64,000 nt of DNA from Kineosporia aurantiaca JCM 3230 (GTDB lineage Bacteria; Actinomycetota; Actinomycetes; Actinomycetales; Kineosporiaceae). Both the position numbers and the translations under genes were made by a program. Every line of letters starts with the position of its first letter. Position 1 is the stretch's first letter. The stretch covers positions 434,001-498,000 of the forward strand of contig JODP01000001.1 of the NCBI GenBank assembly GCA_000719025.1, read 5' to 3'. Below the pieces are notes generated by a model that did not search any database, had not been told where the DNA came from, and saw only the letters and a program-made list of their open reading frames with translations. Shown here piece by piece: positions 25,816 through 33,969 of this stretch.

Positions 25816-27036
25816 TCATGAGCCAGATTCCAGCATGATGTAGGGCAGTTCGTCACCCCGGCCCACCTCGGTGACCGCTTCCGGCACGATGACCAGGCAG
25901 TTCGCCCCGGCCAGGTCGGCCACCAGGTGTGAGCCCTGACCACCGACCGGGCGCACGGTGGGTCCGGCCGCGGTCACGGTGAGCAGGCAACGGGCGAACT
26001 GGCGGCGCCCGGGCGGGGAGCGCCAGCCCTCCACCACGGTGGCCAGCGGCGTGCTGCGGTCCAGATCGGGCAGTCCGGCCAGCCGACGCAACGCCGGGGC
26101 GACGAAGACCTCGAACGACAGCAGGGCGCTGACCGGGTTGCCGGGCAGGGTGAACAACGGGGTGGCGTCCGGGCCGATCGTGCCGAAGCCCTGGGGTTTG
26201 CCGGGCTGCATGGCGACCTGGACGAACTCCATCGTGCCGAGTTCCCGCAGCACCGCCTTGACCGTGTCGTAGGCCCCGGCGCTGACCCCGCCGGTGGTGA
26301 TCACCAGATCGGCGTCCCGCACCGCGCGTTCCAGGGCGGCTGTCACCTCGGCGGGATCGTCCGGCATGATCCCGCCGTGCCGGGCGACTGCCCCCGCCGC
26401 GTTGGCGGCGGCGACCAGGCCGTATCCGTTGGAGTCGTGGATCTGACCGGGCTGCAACGGCTTTCCGGGAGGGACGAGTTCGCTGCCGGAGGGCAGCACG
26501 ACAACCCGCGGGAGTGGGTGGACGGTCAGACGATCGATCCCGACCGACGCCGCCAAGGTGATCTGACGGGACGTCATCCGGGTGCCCTTGGTCAGCACGG
26601 TCTCGCCCTTACGGACGTCCTCACCGGCTCGGCGGATGTTCTGACCCAGCCGCGAAGCCCTGCTGATCCGAACCTGTTCGGTGCCGCCGTCCGTCCATTC
26701 GACCTGCACCACCGAGTCGGCCCCGGCCGGCATCGGCGCACCGGTCATGATCCGCATCGTGGTGCCGGGCGCCAGCTCGAGCGCATCACCACGGCCGGCC
26801 GGGATGTCCCCCAGCACCGGCAGAGTGACGGGGGCCTCGTCCCCGGCTCCGGCGACCTCGTCCGCACGGACGGCATAGCCGTCCATCGAGGAGTTGTCGA
26901 AGCGCGGCATGTCGATGGCGGACACGATGTCCTGCGCGAGCACGCATCCGGCCGCTTCCGGCAGCGGAACCTCCACTGCCGGAAGCGCGACCAGCCCGGC
27001 CAGGCAGGCGGCCAGGTGCTCGTCTACTGAGCGCAC
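25816..27036 (-). CDS. moeA: Gephyrin-like molybdopterin molybdenumtransferase (MoeA/Glp)
   Basis: The MoeA-type enzyme (406 residues) inserts molybdate into adenylylated molybdopterin. Domains in order: the substrate-binding PRFDNSSMDGYAVRADEV region (residue of about 50), the lid domain, the MPT-binding domain with VITTGGVSAGAYD (about residue 245), and the C-terminal barrel. In Corynebacterium the homolog Glp also binds FtsZ and its membrane receptor GlpR, linking it to cell division. The sepX/glpR gene lies a few genes downstream here, so the same partnership is likely; that is inference from gene order. The GTG start abuts the galU stop with no gap. Confidence 0.93.
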   Translation of the reverse strand: MRSVDEHLAACLAGLVALPAVEVPLPEAAGCVLAQDIVSAIDMPRFDNSSMDGYAVRADEVAGAGDEAPVTLPVLGDIPAGRGDALELAPGTTMRIMTGAPMPAGADSVVQVEWTDGGTEQVRISRASRLGQNIRRAGEDVRKGETVLTKGTRMTSRQITLAASVGIDRLTVHPLPRVVVLPSGSELVPPGKPLQPGQIHDSNGYGLVAAANAAGAVARHGGIMPDDPAEVTAALERAVRDADLVITTGGVSAGAYDTVKAVLRELGTMEFVQVAMQPGKPQGFGTIGPDATPLFTLPGNPVSALLSFEVFVAPALRRLAGLPDLDRSTPLATVVEGWRSPPGRRQFARCLLTVTAAGPTVRPVGGQGSHLVADLAGANCLVIVPEAVTEVGRGDELPYIMLESGS

Positions 27037-27990
27037 TTATTCGGCGGGCAGCGAAGCGACGAACTCGCGCAGGAAGGCGCGCAGGTCGGGCCCCAGATCC
27101 TCACGCTCGCTGCCCAGCCGGACCACGGCCTTGAGGTAGTCGAGCCGGTCCCCGGTGTCGTACCGGCGGCCCTTGAAGACCACGCCGTAGACGCCGCCTC
27201 CCGGCTGGTCCGGAGCGCCGGCCAGTTCCTGCAGCGCGTCGGTCAGCTGGATCTCGTTGCCCCGGCCCGGCTTCGTCTCCCGCAGCACTTCGAAGACCTG
27301 CGGGTGCAGTACGTACCGACCGATCACGGCGAGGTTGGACGGCGCGTCCTTCGGGTCCGGCTTCTCCACCATCCCGGTCACCCGCAGCACGTCGTCCACC
27401 CCGGTGGCCTCGACCGCGGCGCAGCCGTACAGGTGCACCTGTGAGGGGTCGACCTCCATCAGCGCCACGACGCTGCCCTTGGTCTGCCGCTGCACGCCGA
27501 TCATCCGGGTGAGCAGTTCGTCGCGCTCGTCGATCAGGTCGTCGCCCAGCAGGACGGCGAACGGCTCGTCGCCGACGTGGTGGCTGGCACAGAGAACGGC
27601 GTGGCCCAGACCGCGCGGATCGCCCTGCCGGGTGTAGTGGATGTCGGCCAGGTAGGCCGACTCCCGGACCTGCTCCAGCCGGTCCTTGTCGCCCTTGGCC
27701 TCGAGGGCGGCCTCCAGCTCCCAGGCCCGGTCGAAGTGGTCCTCCAGCGAGCGCTTGCCCCGGCCGGTGATCATCAGCACGTCGGACAGGCCGGCCCGGA
27801 CGGCCTCCTCGACCACGTACTGGATGGCCGGGCGGTCGACGACCGGCAGCATCTCCTTCGGTGTGGCCTTCGTGGCGGGCAGGAAGCGGGTACCCAGGCC
27901 GGCGGCCGGGATCACGGCCTTCACCACAGCGGGCCCGGGGGCGCCGTCACCCAGGGACTCGAGGTCAGCGGAAATGCTCAGCTCCGTCAT
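27037..27990 (-). CDS. galU: UTP-glucose-1-phosphate uridylyltransferase
   Basis: GalU (317 residues from ATG 27990) makes UDP-glucose from UTP and glucose-1-phosphate for polysaccharides, glycolipids and the Leloir pathway. The nucleotidyltransferase signature KAVIPAAGLGTRFLPATKA, followed by PKEMLPVVDRPAIQYVVEE, is intact. The catalytic-loop segments LLGDDLIDE and GMVEKPDPKDAPSNLAVIG are also present. Length is normal. It is preceded by the diguanylate cyclase at 9 bases and followed by moeA with no gap, so all are probably co-transcribed. Confidence 0.96.
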   Translation of the reverse strand: MTELSISADLESLGDGAPGPAVVKAVIPAAGLGTRFLPATKATPKEMLPVVDRPAIQYVVEEAVRAGLSDVLMITGRGKRSLEDHFDRAWELEAALEAKGDKDRLEQVRESAYLADIHYTRQGDPRGLGHAVLCASHHVGDEPFAVLLGDDLIDERDELLTRMIGVQRQTKGSVVALMEVDPSQVHLYGCAAVEATGVDDVLRVTGMVEKPDPKDAPSNLAVIGRYVLHPQVFEVLRETKPGRGNEIQLTDALQELAGAPDQPGGGVYGVVFKGRRYDTGDRLDYLKAVVRLGSEREDLGPDLRAFLREFVASLPAE

Positions 27991-27999
27991 GCCCAAAAC

Positions 28000-30147
28000 C
28001 TACCCAGGGAGAGAGGGGATCGGCGCGTTGTGACTCGGTTCGGCGACCCGCCAACGGTTACGACCGTCACGTTTAGCCGCGTACAGGGCGGAGTCGGCCG
28101 CCTCCAGCACGTCATCAGCGCTCCGCCCGTCGCGCGGATAGGCCGCGACCCCGATTGAGACGGTGACCGGCTGACTCACCTCGGCCTCCTCGAACGGGCG
28201 GGAACGGGCCGCGTCGAGAACCCGCTCGGCGACGCGGCAGCCACCCTCCACGTCGGTGTCCCGCAGCAGGACGACGAATTCCTCCCCGCCGTAGCGGGCC
28301 ACCGTGTCGGCCTCGCGCACACAGGCCAGCAGCCGCCCCGCGAAGTCGCGCAGGACGACGTCCCCGAAGCCGTGCCCCCAGGTGTCGTTGACCATCTTGA
28401 AATGGTCGATGTCGAGCATCAGCACGGTCAGCACCCCGTTGCCCCGGCTCGCCGCGGCGATCTCTCGGGACAGCGAACTGACCAGCTGGGCACGGTTCCC
28501 GAGCCCGGTCAGGGTGTCGGTCATGGAGAGCCGGCGGACCTCGAGATACCGGCGGATGTTGGTGATCGCCGTGCCGGTCTGCGCGGCCAGCGCCCGGAGC
28601 CGGGTCAGCTGCAACGCGTCGAACGCCGGGCCACCCTCGCCCCGGGCCACCACCAGCACGCCGATCAGCCGGCGCCGCCCCGGGGCACGCTCGGCCGGGG
28701 TCTCCACCGGCAGCGCGTCCACCCCGACGCCGATCGCCGCGACCGGACCCGCGCCGGCCAGTTCGGTCAGGTGCGGCTCCCGAAAGACCATGGAATTGCT
28801 CTTGAGCGTGGCGAAATGCCGTTCGGCGAAGCCCGGGAGCACCGCCCGGGCATGCTCGCCGCGGGGATCGGGCAGTCCGCTCTCGGACCGCACCCCGAGC
28901 CGGGCCGACCCGGGCGCGGGCTGATCGGCCGGGGCACGGCGGTCGGCCGGAACCGGCGGGTCCACCTCCTCGGCGACCAGCAGGATCGCCGCCGCGGCGG
29001 CGCCGGTGCCGGTCAGCGCCGTGCCGGTGACGGTGCCCAGCAGCTCGTTCAGGTCGTGGGTGTGGGCCAGGACCTCACCGAACCGGTCCAGGCTGTCGGC
29101 CAGCGCGGCCCGGCCCGCCTCCAGTTCGCCGTCGGCCGCGGTGAGCTCCTCGGCGACCGGCCGGGTCAGCCGGATCAGCACCAGCCAGACCGGCACCAGG
29201 GCGATCAGGGCCAGCGCGAACAACAGCCAGCCGAGGATCCGCAGCCCTCCCCCGCCGACCGGGTCGACGGCCAGAACCCGGTAGGGCAGGCCCGGTCCGG
29301 CCGGCACCAGCCGATAGCCGAAGCCCTCGGTGGTGCCCTCGACCGCCCCGGCCGAGGGCAGGCTGCGCAGCAGACCGGTCAGATCGGCGACCGGCCCGGT
29401 ACCGGCCAGCACCACCGGCTGCCCGTCGGCCGGCAGCAGAGCGAGTTCGCCGGTGGTGCCGAGCTGGGCCCGCAAGGCGCTGAGCGAGGCCGGGTCCAGG
29501 GGCAGCCAGAGCACCACCGAGGCCACCTTCGGCGTGGCGGTGCTGCCGGCCGGGCTGATCAGCACCGGCGAGATCTCGGCCAGCCCGGCGCCGTCGCCGG
29601 TGGAGTCGGCCCGGCCCGCCGCGCAGGACGGCCCGAACATCGGATCCTGCGCGCCGATGCCGATCGCGGTACGGCGGGTGGCGTTCGCCCCCGCGCTGCC
29701 GAGCAATCGGGCCTCGGAGTCGAAGACCGCGGCGGCACTTCCTGGCCGTCGGGCCACTGCCCGGGCGGCGAAGGTCGCGGCGGCCTCGGCCGTGACCACG
29801 CCTCCGTTACGGGTGGCGAAGGCGGCTACCTCACCGGCGGCGATCCGGGCGCTGGCCCGCACTGCGTCGCAGCGGGCGGTGAGCGCGACCGCGGCCGCGT
29901 CCCCGTCCCGCGCGGCCGCGTCCACCGCGGTCGAGCGGGCGTGGGCGGGAGCTACCAGGGCGAGGAGGACGGCGCCGACCAGCAGGGGGACGACGGCGAA
30001 GACGGCCAGCACGACGGCCAGCCGGAAACGCAGCCGGGCTGCCGTGGTCCGGGTGTCGGAGGCCGGGACCGACGTGGCAACCGTGGTACGAGTCGGACCG
30101 GTCATCGCCGGATCACCCGGTGGATCAGCCTGCTCATCGGGTCCCAT
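28000..30147 (-). CDS. Membrane-bound diguanylate cyclase (sensor, GAF-like, GGDEF)
   Basis: The 715-residue protein has a membrane segment at about 42-66, an extracellular sensor region of about 70-295 that matches no domain I can name, and a second membrane segment at about 303-326. A HAMP-like helical linker, a GAF-like domain (about 360-535) and a C-terminal GGDEF domain follow. The active-site loop is GGEEF (620-624), with the inhibitory RxxD site READ at 611-614 and the metal-binding LMLDIDHFKMVNDTWGH. All catalytic residues are present, so it should make cyclic di-GMP from GTP with product inhibition. Transcribed 9 bases ahead of galU, it may tie an external signal to UDP-glucose and envelope synthesis. 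A start at 30105 (MTGPTR) is also possible. Confidence 0.9.
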   Translation of the reverse strand: MGPDEQADPPGDPAMTGPTRTTVATSVPASDTRTTAARLRFRLAVVLAVFAVVPLLVGAVLLALVAPAHARSTAVDAAARDGDAAAVALTARCDAVRASARIAAGEVAAFATRNGGVVTAEAAATFAARAVARRPGSAAAVFDSEARLLGSAGANATRRTAIGIGAQDPMFGPSCAAGRADSTGDGAGLAEISPVLISPAGSTATPKVASVVLWLPLDPASLSALRAQLGTTGELALLPADGQPVVLAGTGPVADLTGLLRSLPSAGAVEGTTEGFGYRLVPAGPGLPYRVLAVDPVGGGGLRILGWLLFALALIALVPVWLVLIRLTRPVAEELTAADGELEAGRAALADSLDRFGEVLAHTHDLNELLGTVTGTALTGTGAAAAAILLVAEEVDPPVPADRRAPADQPAPGSARLGVRSESGLPDPRGEHARAVLPGFAERHFATLKSNSMVFREPHLTELAGAGPVAAIGVGVDALPVETPAERAPGRRRLIGVLVVARGEGGPAFDALQLTRLRALAAQTGTAITNIRRYLEVRRLSMTDTLTGLGNRAQLVSSLSREIAAASRGNGVLTVLMLDIDHFKMVNDTWGHGFGDVVLRDFAGRLLACVREADTVARYGGEEFVVLLRDTDVEGGCRVAERVLDAARSRPFEEAEVSQPVTVSIGVAAYPRDGRSADDVLEAADSALYAAKRDGRNRWRVAEPSHNAPIPSLPG

Positions 30148-30268
30148 CTGGATCAGTACTGGTTACTGCTGGGGCTGAATGTGCTTGGTGGTGCAGCTGG
30201 TGCAAGGTGGTGCCAGTCGGACGGCGATGACAACCGCTCGTAAACAGGTACACACCGAGAGTAGCGTG

Positions 30269-30904
30269 ATGACTGGATCCGGAACACTGAGCACGGAGAA
30301 GCAGGCAATGCGTCGGGCGGTGCGGGCCCGCCGGGTCGAGCGCACCGACGAGCAGAAGCAGCAGGCCGAGACCGCGCTGGCCGCAGCCGTGCTGGCGCTG
30401 GAGCCGATCCGGGCGGCCAGGTGCGTCGCGGTCTACGCGTCGCTGCCGGACGAGCCAGGAACCGGCGCCCTGCGCCGGGGACTGCGTGCGTTAGGAGTGC
30501 GGGTGTTGTTACCGGTGGTGCTCGAGGGAACGGAGGTGCCCACTCTGGACTGGGCCCTGGACACTACGGAACTGCAGCCCACCGGCGTCCTCAAACTGCC
30601 GGAACCGACCGGGGAACGGCTGGGACCGGATGCAGTCACCCAGGCCGATGTCCTGCTGATCCCGGCCCTGGCGGTGGACACGACCGGCCTGCGCCTGGGG
30701 CGCGGGCGGGGGTACTACGACGCGGCCCTGGCCCGCTTGGAACGATCGGAACGATCGGGCCACCCGGCTCTGGTCCTGGCCCTGGTGTACGACGACGAGC
30801 TTTTGGACGCCGGGAGCTCACCGGTGCCGGCCGAACCGCACGACCGCCGCGTGGACGGCGTCCTCACTCCGGTTCGGAAGCTGGTGATCAGCTCTTCGGC
30901 TTGA
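30269..30904 (+). CDS. 5-formyltetrahydrofolate cyclo-ligase
   Basis: The enzyme (211 residues) converts 5-formyl-THF to 5,10-methenyl-THF with ATP, rescuing the inhibitory folate storage form. Signatures: STEKQAMRRAVRARRVE at the N-terminus (substrate and phosphate contacts) and the family motif DTTGLRLGRGRGYYDAAL, then PAEPHDRRVDGVLTP at the C-terminus. The start at ATG 30269 is chosen because the upstream codons are not conserved. It is divergent from the cyclase-galU run, the same arrangement as the Rv0992c-Rv0993 pair. The 3' end overlaps the convergent acylase gene by 17 bases. Confidence 0.93.
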   Translation: MTGSGTLSTEKQAMRRAVRARRVERTDEQKQQAETALAAAVLALEPIRAARCVAVYASLPDEPGTGALRRGLRALGVRVLLPVVLEGTEVPTLDWALDTTELQPTGVLKLPEPTGERLGPDAVTQADVLLIPALAVDTTGLRLGRGRGYYDAALARLERSERSGHPALVLALVYDDELLDAGSSPVPAEPHDRRVDGVLTPVRKLVISSSA

Positions 30905-33836
30905 AGGTCTGTTCCTCGTTCTTGGCCGCCTTCACCGCGTCCTCGGTGAACGGCCAGGCGTAGTCCTCACCCTTGAGCCAGGCGTGGATCTGGTTGCCGT
31001 AGTACTTGTCCCACGGGTGCCCGGAGATCCCCGACTCGTTGACCCAGCGCGAGTTGTCCAGGTTGGACAGGTCCACGATCATCCGCATCGACGGCGCCGC
31101 GGTGACCGAGAAGTCCCCGGCCGAGGCGTCCCAGGAGAACGCGTTGACGATCGACGAGCCACCCGGGGCCTCGTACGGGCCCTTGTTCACCAGCTTCTTG
31201 ATCAGGCCGCTGGCGCCGGAGCCACCGCCCAACGGAGTCTGATCCAGGGTGACCCGGTGTAGCTTGCCCCAACGCCACTTCGACGGGTCCTTACCCAGGC
31301 GCTGGGTGAGCTCGAGGCGGGCCGAGGTCATCGCGCGGCGCAGCACCTCGTCGCGGGACTCCACGACGTCGTCCGTACGCCCGTCGTCCCACCACTCGTC
31401 CTTCGGGTCCTTCAGCAGCTCGGTGACCACCTCGAACCAGCGGTCCCCGCCGTCCGGCCGGAAGCCCTCGGGCAGTTCGTCGGAGAAGGTCAGGTCGAGC
31501 AGCTTGGCCCAGACCTCGTTGAAGTACGCCGCGGCGGCCGAGTCGGTGGGCTGGGTGTAGTCCCAGCCCTTCAGCAGATCCACGCCCTGCCGGGTGAACT
31601 CGTCGGTGGTGTCCTCGAGCGCGAGCAACCGGGGTACCAGCACCGGGGCGATCGCGTTGTAGGTGTCGTTCTGGATGTCGCGCATGTCCTGGATCGTGAT
31701 CGGGTGCTGCGCGTGGGCCTTCTTGATCAGGTCCAGGATCCGTTGCGACCGGTAGCCGTAGTCCCAGTCGGTGGTCAGCTGGGCGGTGCTGTCCTGCCCG
31801 GTGACCGCCTGGTTCGCGGCGATGATGTACCCGGACTTCGGGTTCTCCACCCAGGGCAGGTTCTTCTTCTTTACGTACCCGGTCCAGTCGTAACGCGAGT
31901 CCCACCCGATCTGCGGCCAGGTGCCGTCGGCCGGCACCTTCGCGGTCGGATCGCCCTTACCCCGCACCGGAACCCGGCCCGGAGCCTGGTAGCCGATGTT
32001 TCCGTCCACGTCGGCGTAGATCACGTTCTGCGCGGGAGCGTCGAGCTTCACCACGGCCTTACGGAAGGTGCTGAAGTCGTCGGCCACGTCCAGCTCGAGG
32101 ATCGCGTCCATCGCCGTACCCGGGGTCAGCGCCGTCCAGTCCAGCGCGACCGCGTACGTGGTGGCGCGGAGCACCTTCTCGCCCGGCACCAAGGAGGTCT
32201 GCCCGGCCTTGGCGACGTCTGAGAGCACGTCGGAGACCAGGGGGCCGTGCTTGGTGGAGCGGACCGTGATGGTCACCGGGTCGCCGCCCGCCACCTTGAT
32301 CGTCTCGGTACGCGTGGTCAGCGGCTTGTTCTTGCCGTCCACCTGGTAGGTGTCCCCGCTCACCTTCTCCAGGAAGAAGTCGGAGACATCCGGCGCCAGG
32401 TTGGTCAGACCCCAGCTGATCCGGGCGTTGTGGCCGATCACCACGCCGGGCATCCCGGCGAACGAGTAGCCGGCCACATCGAACGGGCACTCCGCCGTCA
32501 CCGTGTTGCAGTGCAGCCCGACCTGGGTCCAGACGCTCGGCATGGAGACGCCCAGGTGCGGGTCGTCGGCCAGCAGCGGCAGGCCGGTCTCGGTCAGGTC
32601 CCCGTTCACCACCCAGGAGTTCGAGCCGTCGCCCTGGTTGCTGTCACCGAGCACGTCCGGCATGGCGGCCAGGGCGTTGCCCGCGGCCGTCAGCGCGGTC
32701 TGCGCGGCGCCGCTGGCCAGGATCGTGGCGCTGGCCTCTTCGGTCTTCTCGGTGACGGCCAGCTTCGGGGACTTGGTGGCCTTGGCCGTGCTCTGCGCCT
32801 TGGCGGTGTTCTGCGTCTGAGACGTGCTCTGCGCCTTGGCGGCGTTCTCCGCCGAGTTGGAAGTGCTCTGCGTCGTGTTGGACGAGCTTTGCGTCGTGTT
32901 GGAAGTGCCCTGCGTCGTGTTGGAAGTGCCTTGCGGGACCCGGGACGCTGAGGCATCCGCCGTGCCGGTCGGCTGCGTGGTCGGGGTGGCCGTCTGAGTG
33001 CTGTTCGGGGTGGGGGTCTGGCTGTTTCCCGGGGAGGGGGTGCCGGACGCGCCTCCCCCCTTCTTGCCGTTCGGCGAGGTGGTGGCGGTGTCGTCCGTCC
33101 CCGACCCGGTCTGGTTCCCGGCCGCGGCCGGGCCGTCGATGATCGGCGCGTGCTCGTAGTCGTAGTCGGGGAACAGCTGCTCGACCCGCTCGGGGTTGCG
33201 GACGGTGTTGATCGCCTGCGCCCGGTTCAGTTCCTCGTCGTAGTTGCTGCGCAGGTCCCAGGCCATCGCCTTGAGCCAGGCCAGCGAGTCGACCGGGGTC
33301 CACGGCTCGATGGCGGCGAGCTTGTTCCGGCGCTCCAGGATCGTGTAGCTGACCGACAGCTCGGACTTGGACTTGCCCTGGATGTAGGCGTTCACCCCGG
33401 CCGCGTAGGCGTCCAGGTAGCTCTTGGTGGAGGCGCTGGCCGCCGCGTACTCCTTGGTGGCGACGTCCCGCCAGCCCAGCGTGCGGACCAGCTTGTCGGC
33501 GGTGAGCGCGTCGTCCTGGTCCCCGACGAGCTCGCTCAGCCGGCCGGCGGTGATGTGCCGGCGCAGGTCCATCTGGAAGAACTCGTCCTCCGCGTTCACG
33601 TAGCCCTGGACCCGGAACAGGTCGGTGGCGTTGTCCGCGTAGATCTGCGGCACGCCCTGGTCGTCCCGGATCACGCTGGCCGATCCGGTCATCCCCGGCA
33701 TCGACACCTGACCGCCGCGGTCGGGCAGCGGCCGGCGGATGATGGTCACGGTCAGGACGACCACGACCACAACGGCGATCACGGCGACGACAGCGGAGCC
33801 GATGGCCGTTACGCGGAGGGCACGGCGACGGGTCAC
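30888..33836 (-). CDS. Penicillin acylase family (Ntn-hydrolase) protein with inserted low-complexity linker
   Basis: The product (982 residues from GTG 33836) has an N-terminal basic segment and one membrane segment or uncleaved signal. The alpha region contains VIRDDQGVPQIYADNATDLF, with GYVNAEDEFFQMDL after it. The beta region begins at the autocatalytic Ser of the motif GSNSWVV (residue of about 405), typical of penicillin G, cephalosporin or homoserine-lactone acylases. Between alpha and beta lies about 130 residues of Ser/Thr/Asn/Gln repeats (TSNTTQ-type and AKAQST-type), where relatives have a short spacer removed during maturation. The substrate cannot be told from sequence; an extracellular amide such as an acyl-homoserine lactone or beta-lactam is plausible. 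The start is uncertain because no clear ribosome site is visible. Confidence 0.88.
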   Translation of the reverse strand: MTRRRALRVTAIGSAVVAVIAVVVVVVLTVTIIRRPLPDRGGQVSMPGMTGSASVIRDDQGVPQIYADNATDLFRVQGYVNAEDEFFQMDLRRHITAGRLSELVGDQDDALTADKLVRTLGWRDVATKEYAAASASTKSYLDAYAAGVNAYIQGKSKSELSVSYTILERRNKLAAIEPWTPVDSLAWLKAMAWDLRSNYDEELNRAQAINTVRNPERVEQLFPDYDYEHAPIIDGPAAAGNQTGSGTDDTATTSPNGKKGGGASGTPSPGNSQTPTPNSTQTATPTTQPTGTADASASRVPQGTSNTTQGTSNTTQSSSNTTQSTSNSAENAAKAQSTSQTQNTAKAQSTAKATKSPKLAVTEKTEEASATILASGAAQTALTAAGNALAAMPDVLGDSNQGDGSNSWVVNGDLTETGLPLLADDPHLGVSMPSVWTQVGLHCNTVTAECPFDVAGYSFAGMPGVVIGHNARISWGLTNLAPDVSDFFLEKVSGDTYQVDGKNKPLTTRTETIKVAGGDPVTITVRSTKHGPLVSDVLSDVAKAGQTSLVPGEKVLRATTYAVALDWTALTPGTAMDAILELDVADDFSTFRKAVVKLDAPAQNVIYADVDGNIGYQAPGRVPVRGKGDPTAKVPADGTWPQIGWDSRYDWTGYVKKKNLPWVENPKSGYIIAANQAVTGQDSTAQLTTDWDYGYRSQRILDLIKKAHAQHPITIQDMRDIQNDTYNAIAPVLVPRLLALEDTTDEFTRQGVDLLKGWDYTQPTDSAAAAYFNEVWAKLLDLTFSDELPEGFRPDGGDRWFEVVTELLKDPKDEWWDDGRTDDVVESRDEVLRRAMTSARLELTQRLGKDPSKWRWGKLHRVTLDQTPLGGGSGASGLIKKLVNKGPYEAPGGSSIVNAFSWDASAGDFSVTAAPSMRMIVDLSNLDNSRWVNESGISGHPWDKYYGNQIHAWLKGEDYAWPFTEDAVKAAKNEEQTFKPKS

Positions 33837-33969
33837 GGCAGGAACAATAGCCACTGTCCGGAGGCACGCCGTACTTGCCGTCAGGCAGATCACCGAGCGC
33901 GACCGATAGGATCATGCACAGGCTGACAGCGGCCGGGAAATTGTCTGTGGGTGACGAAGGGCCACAAAT

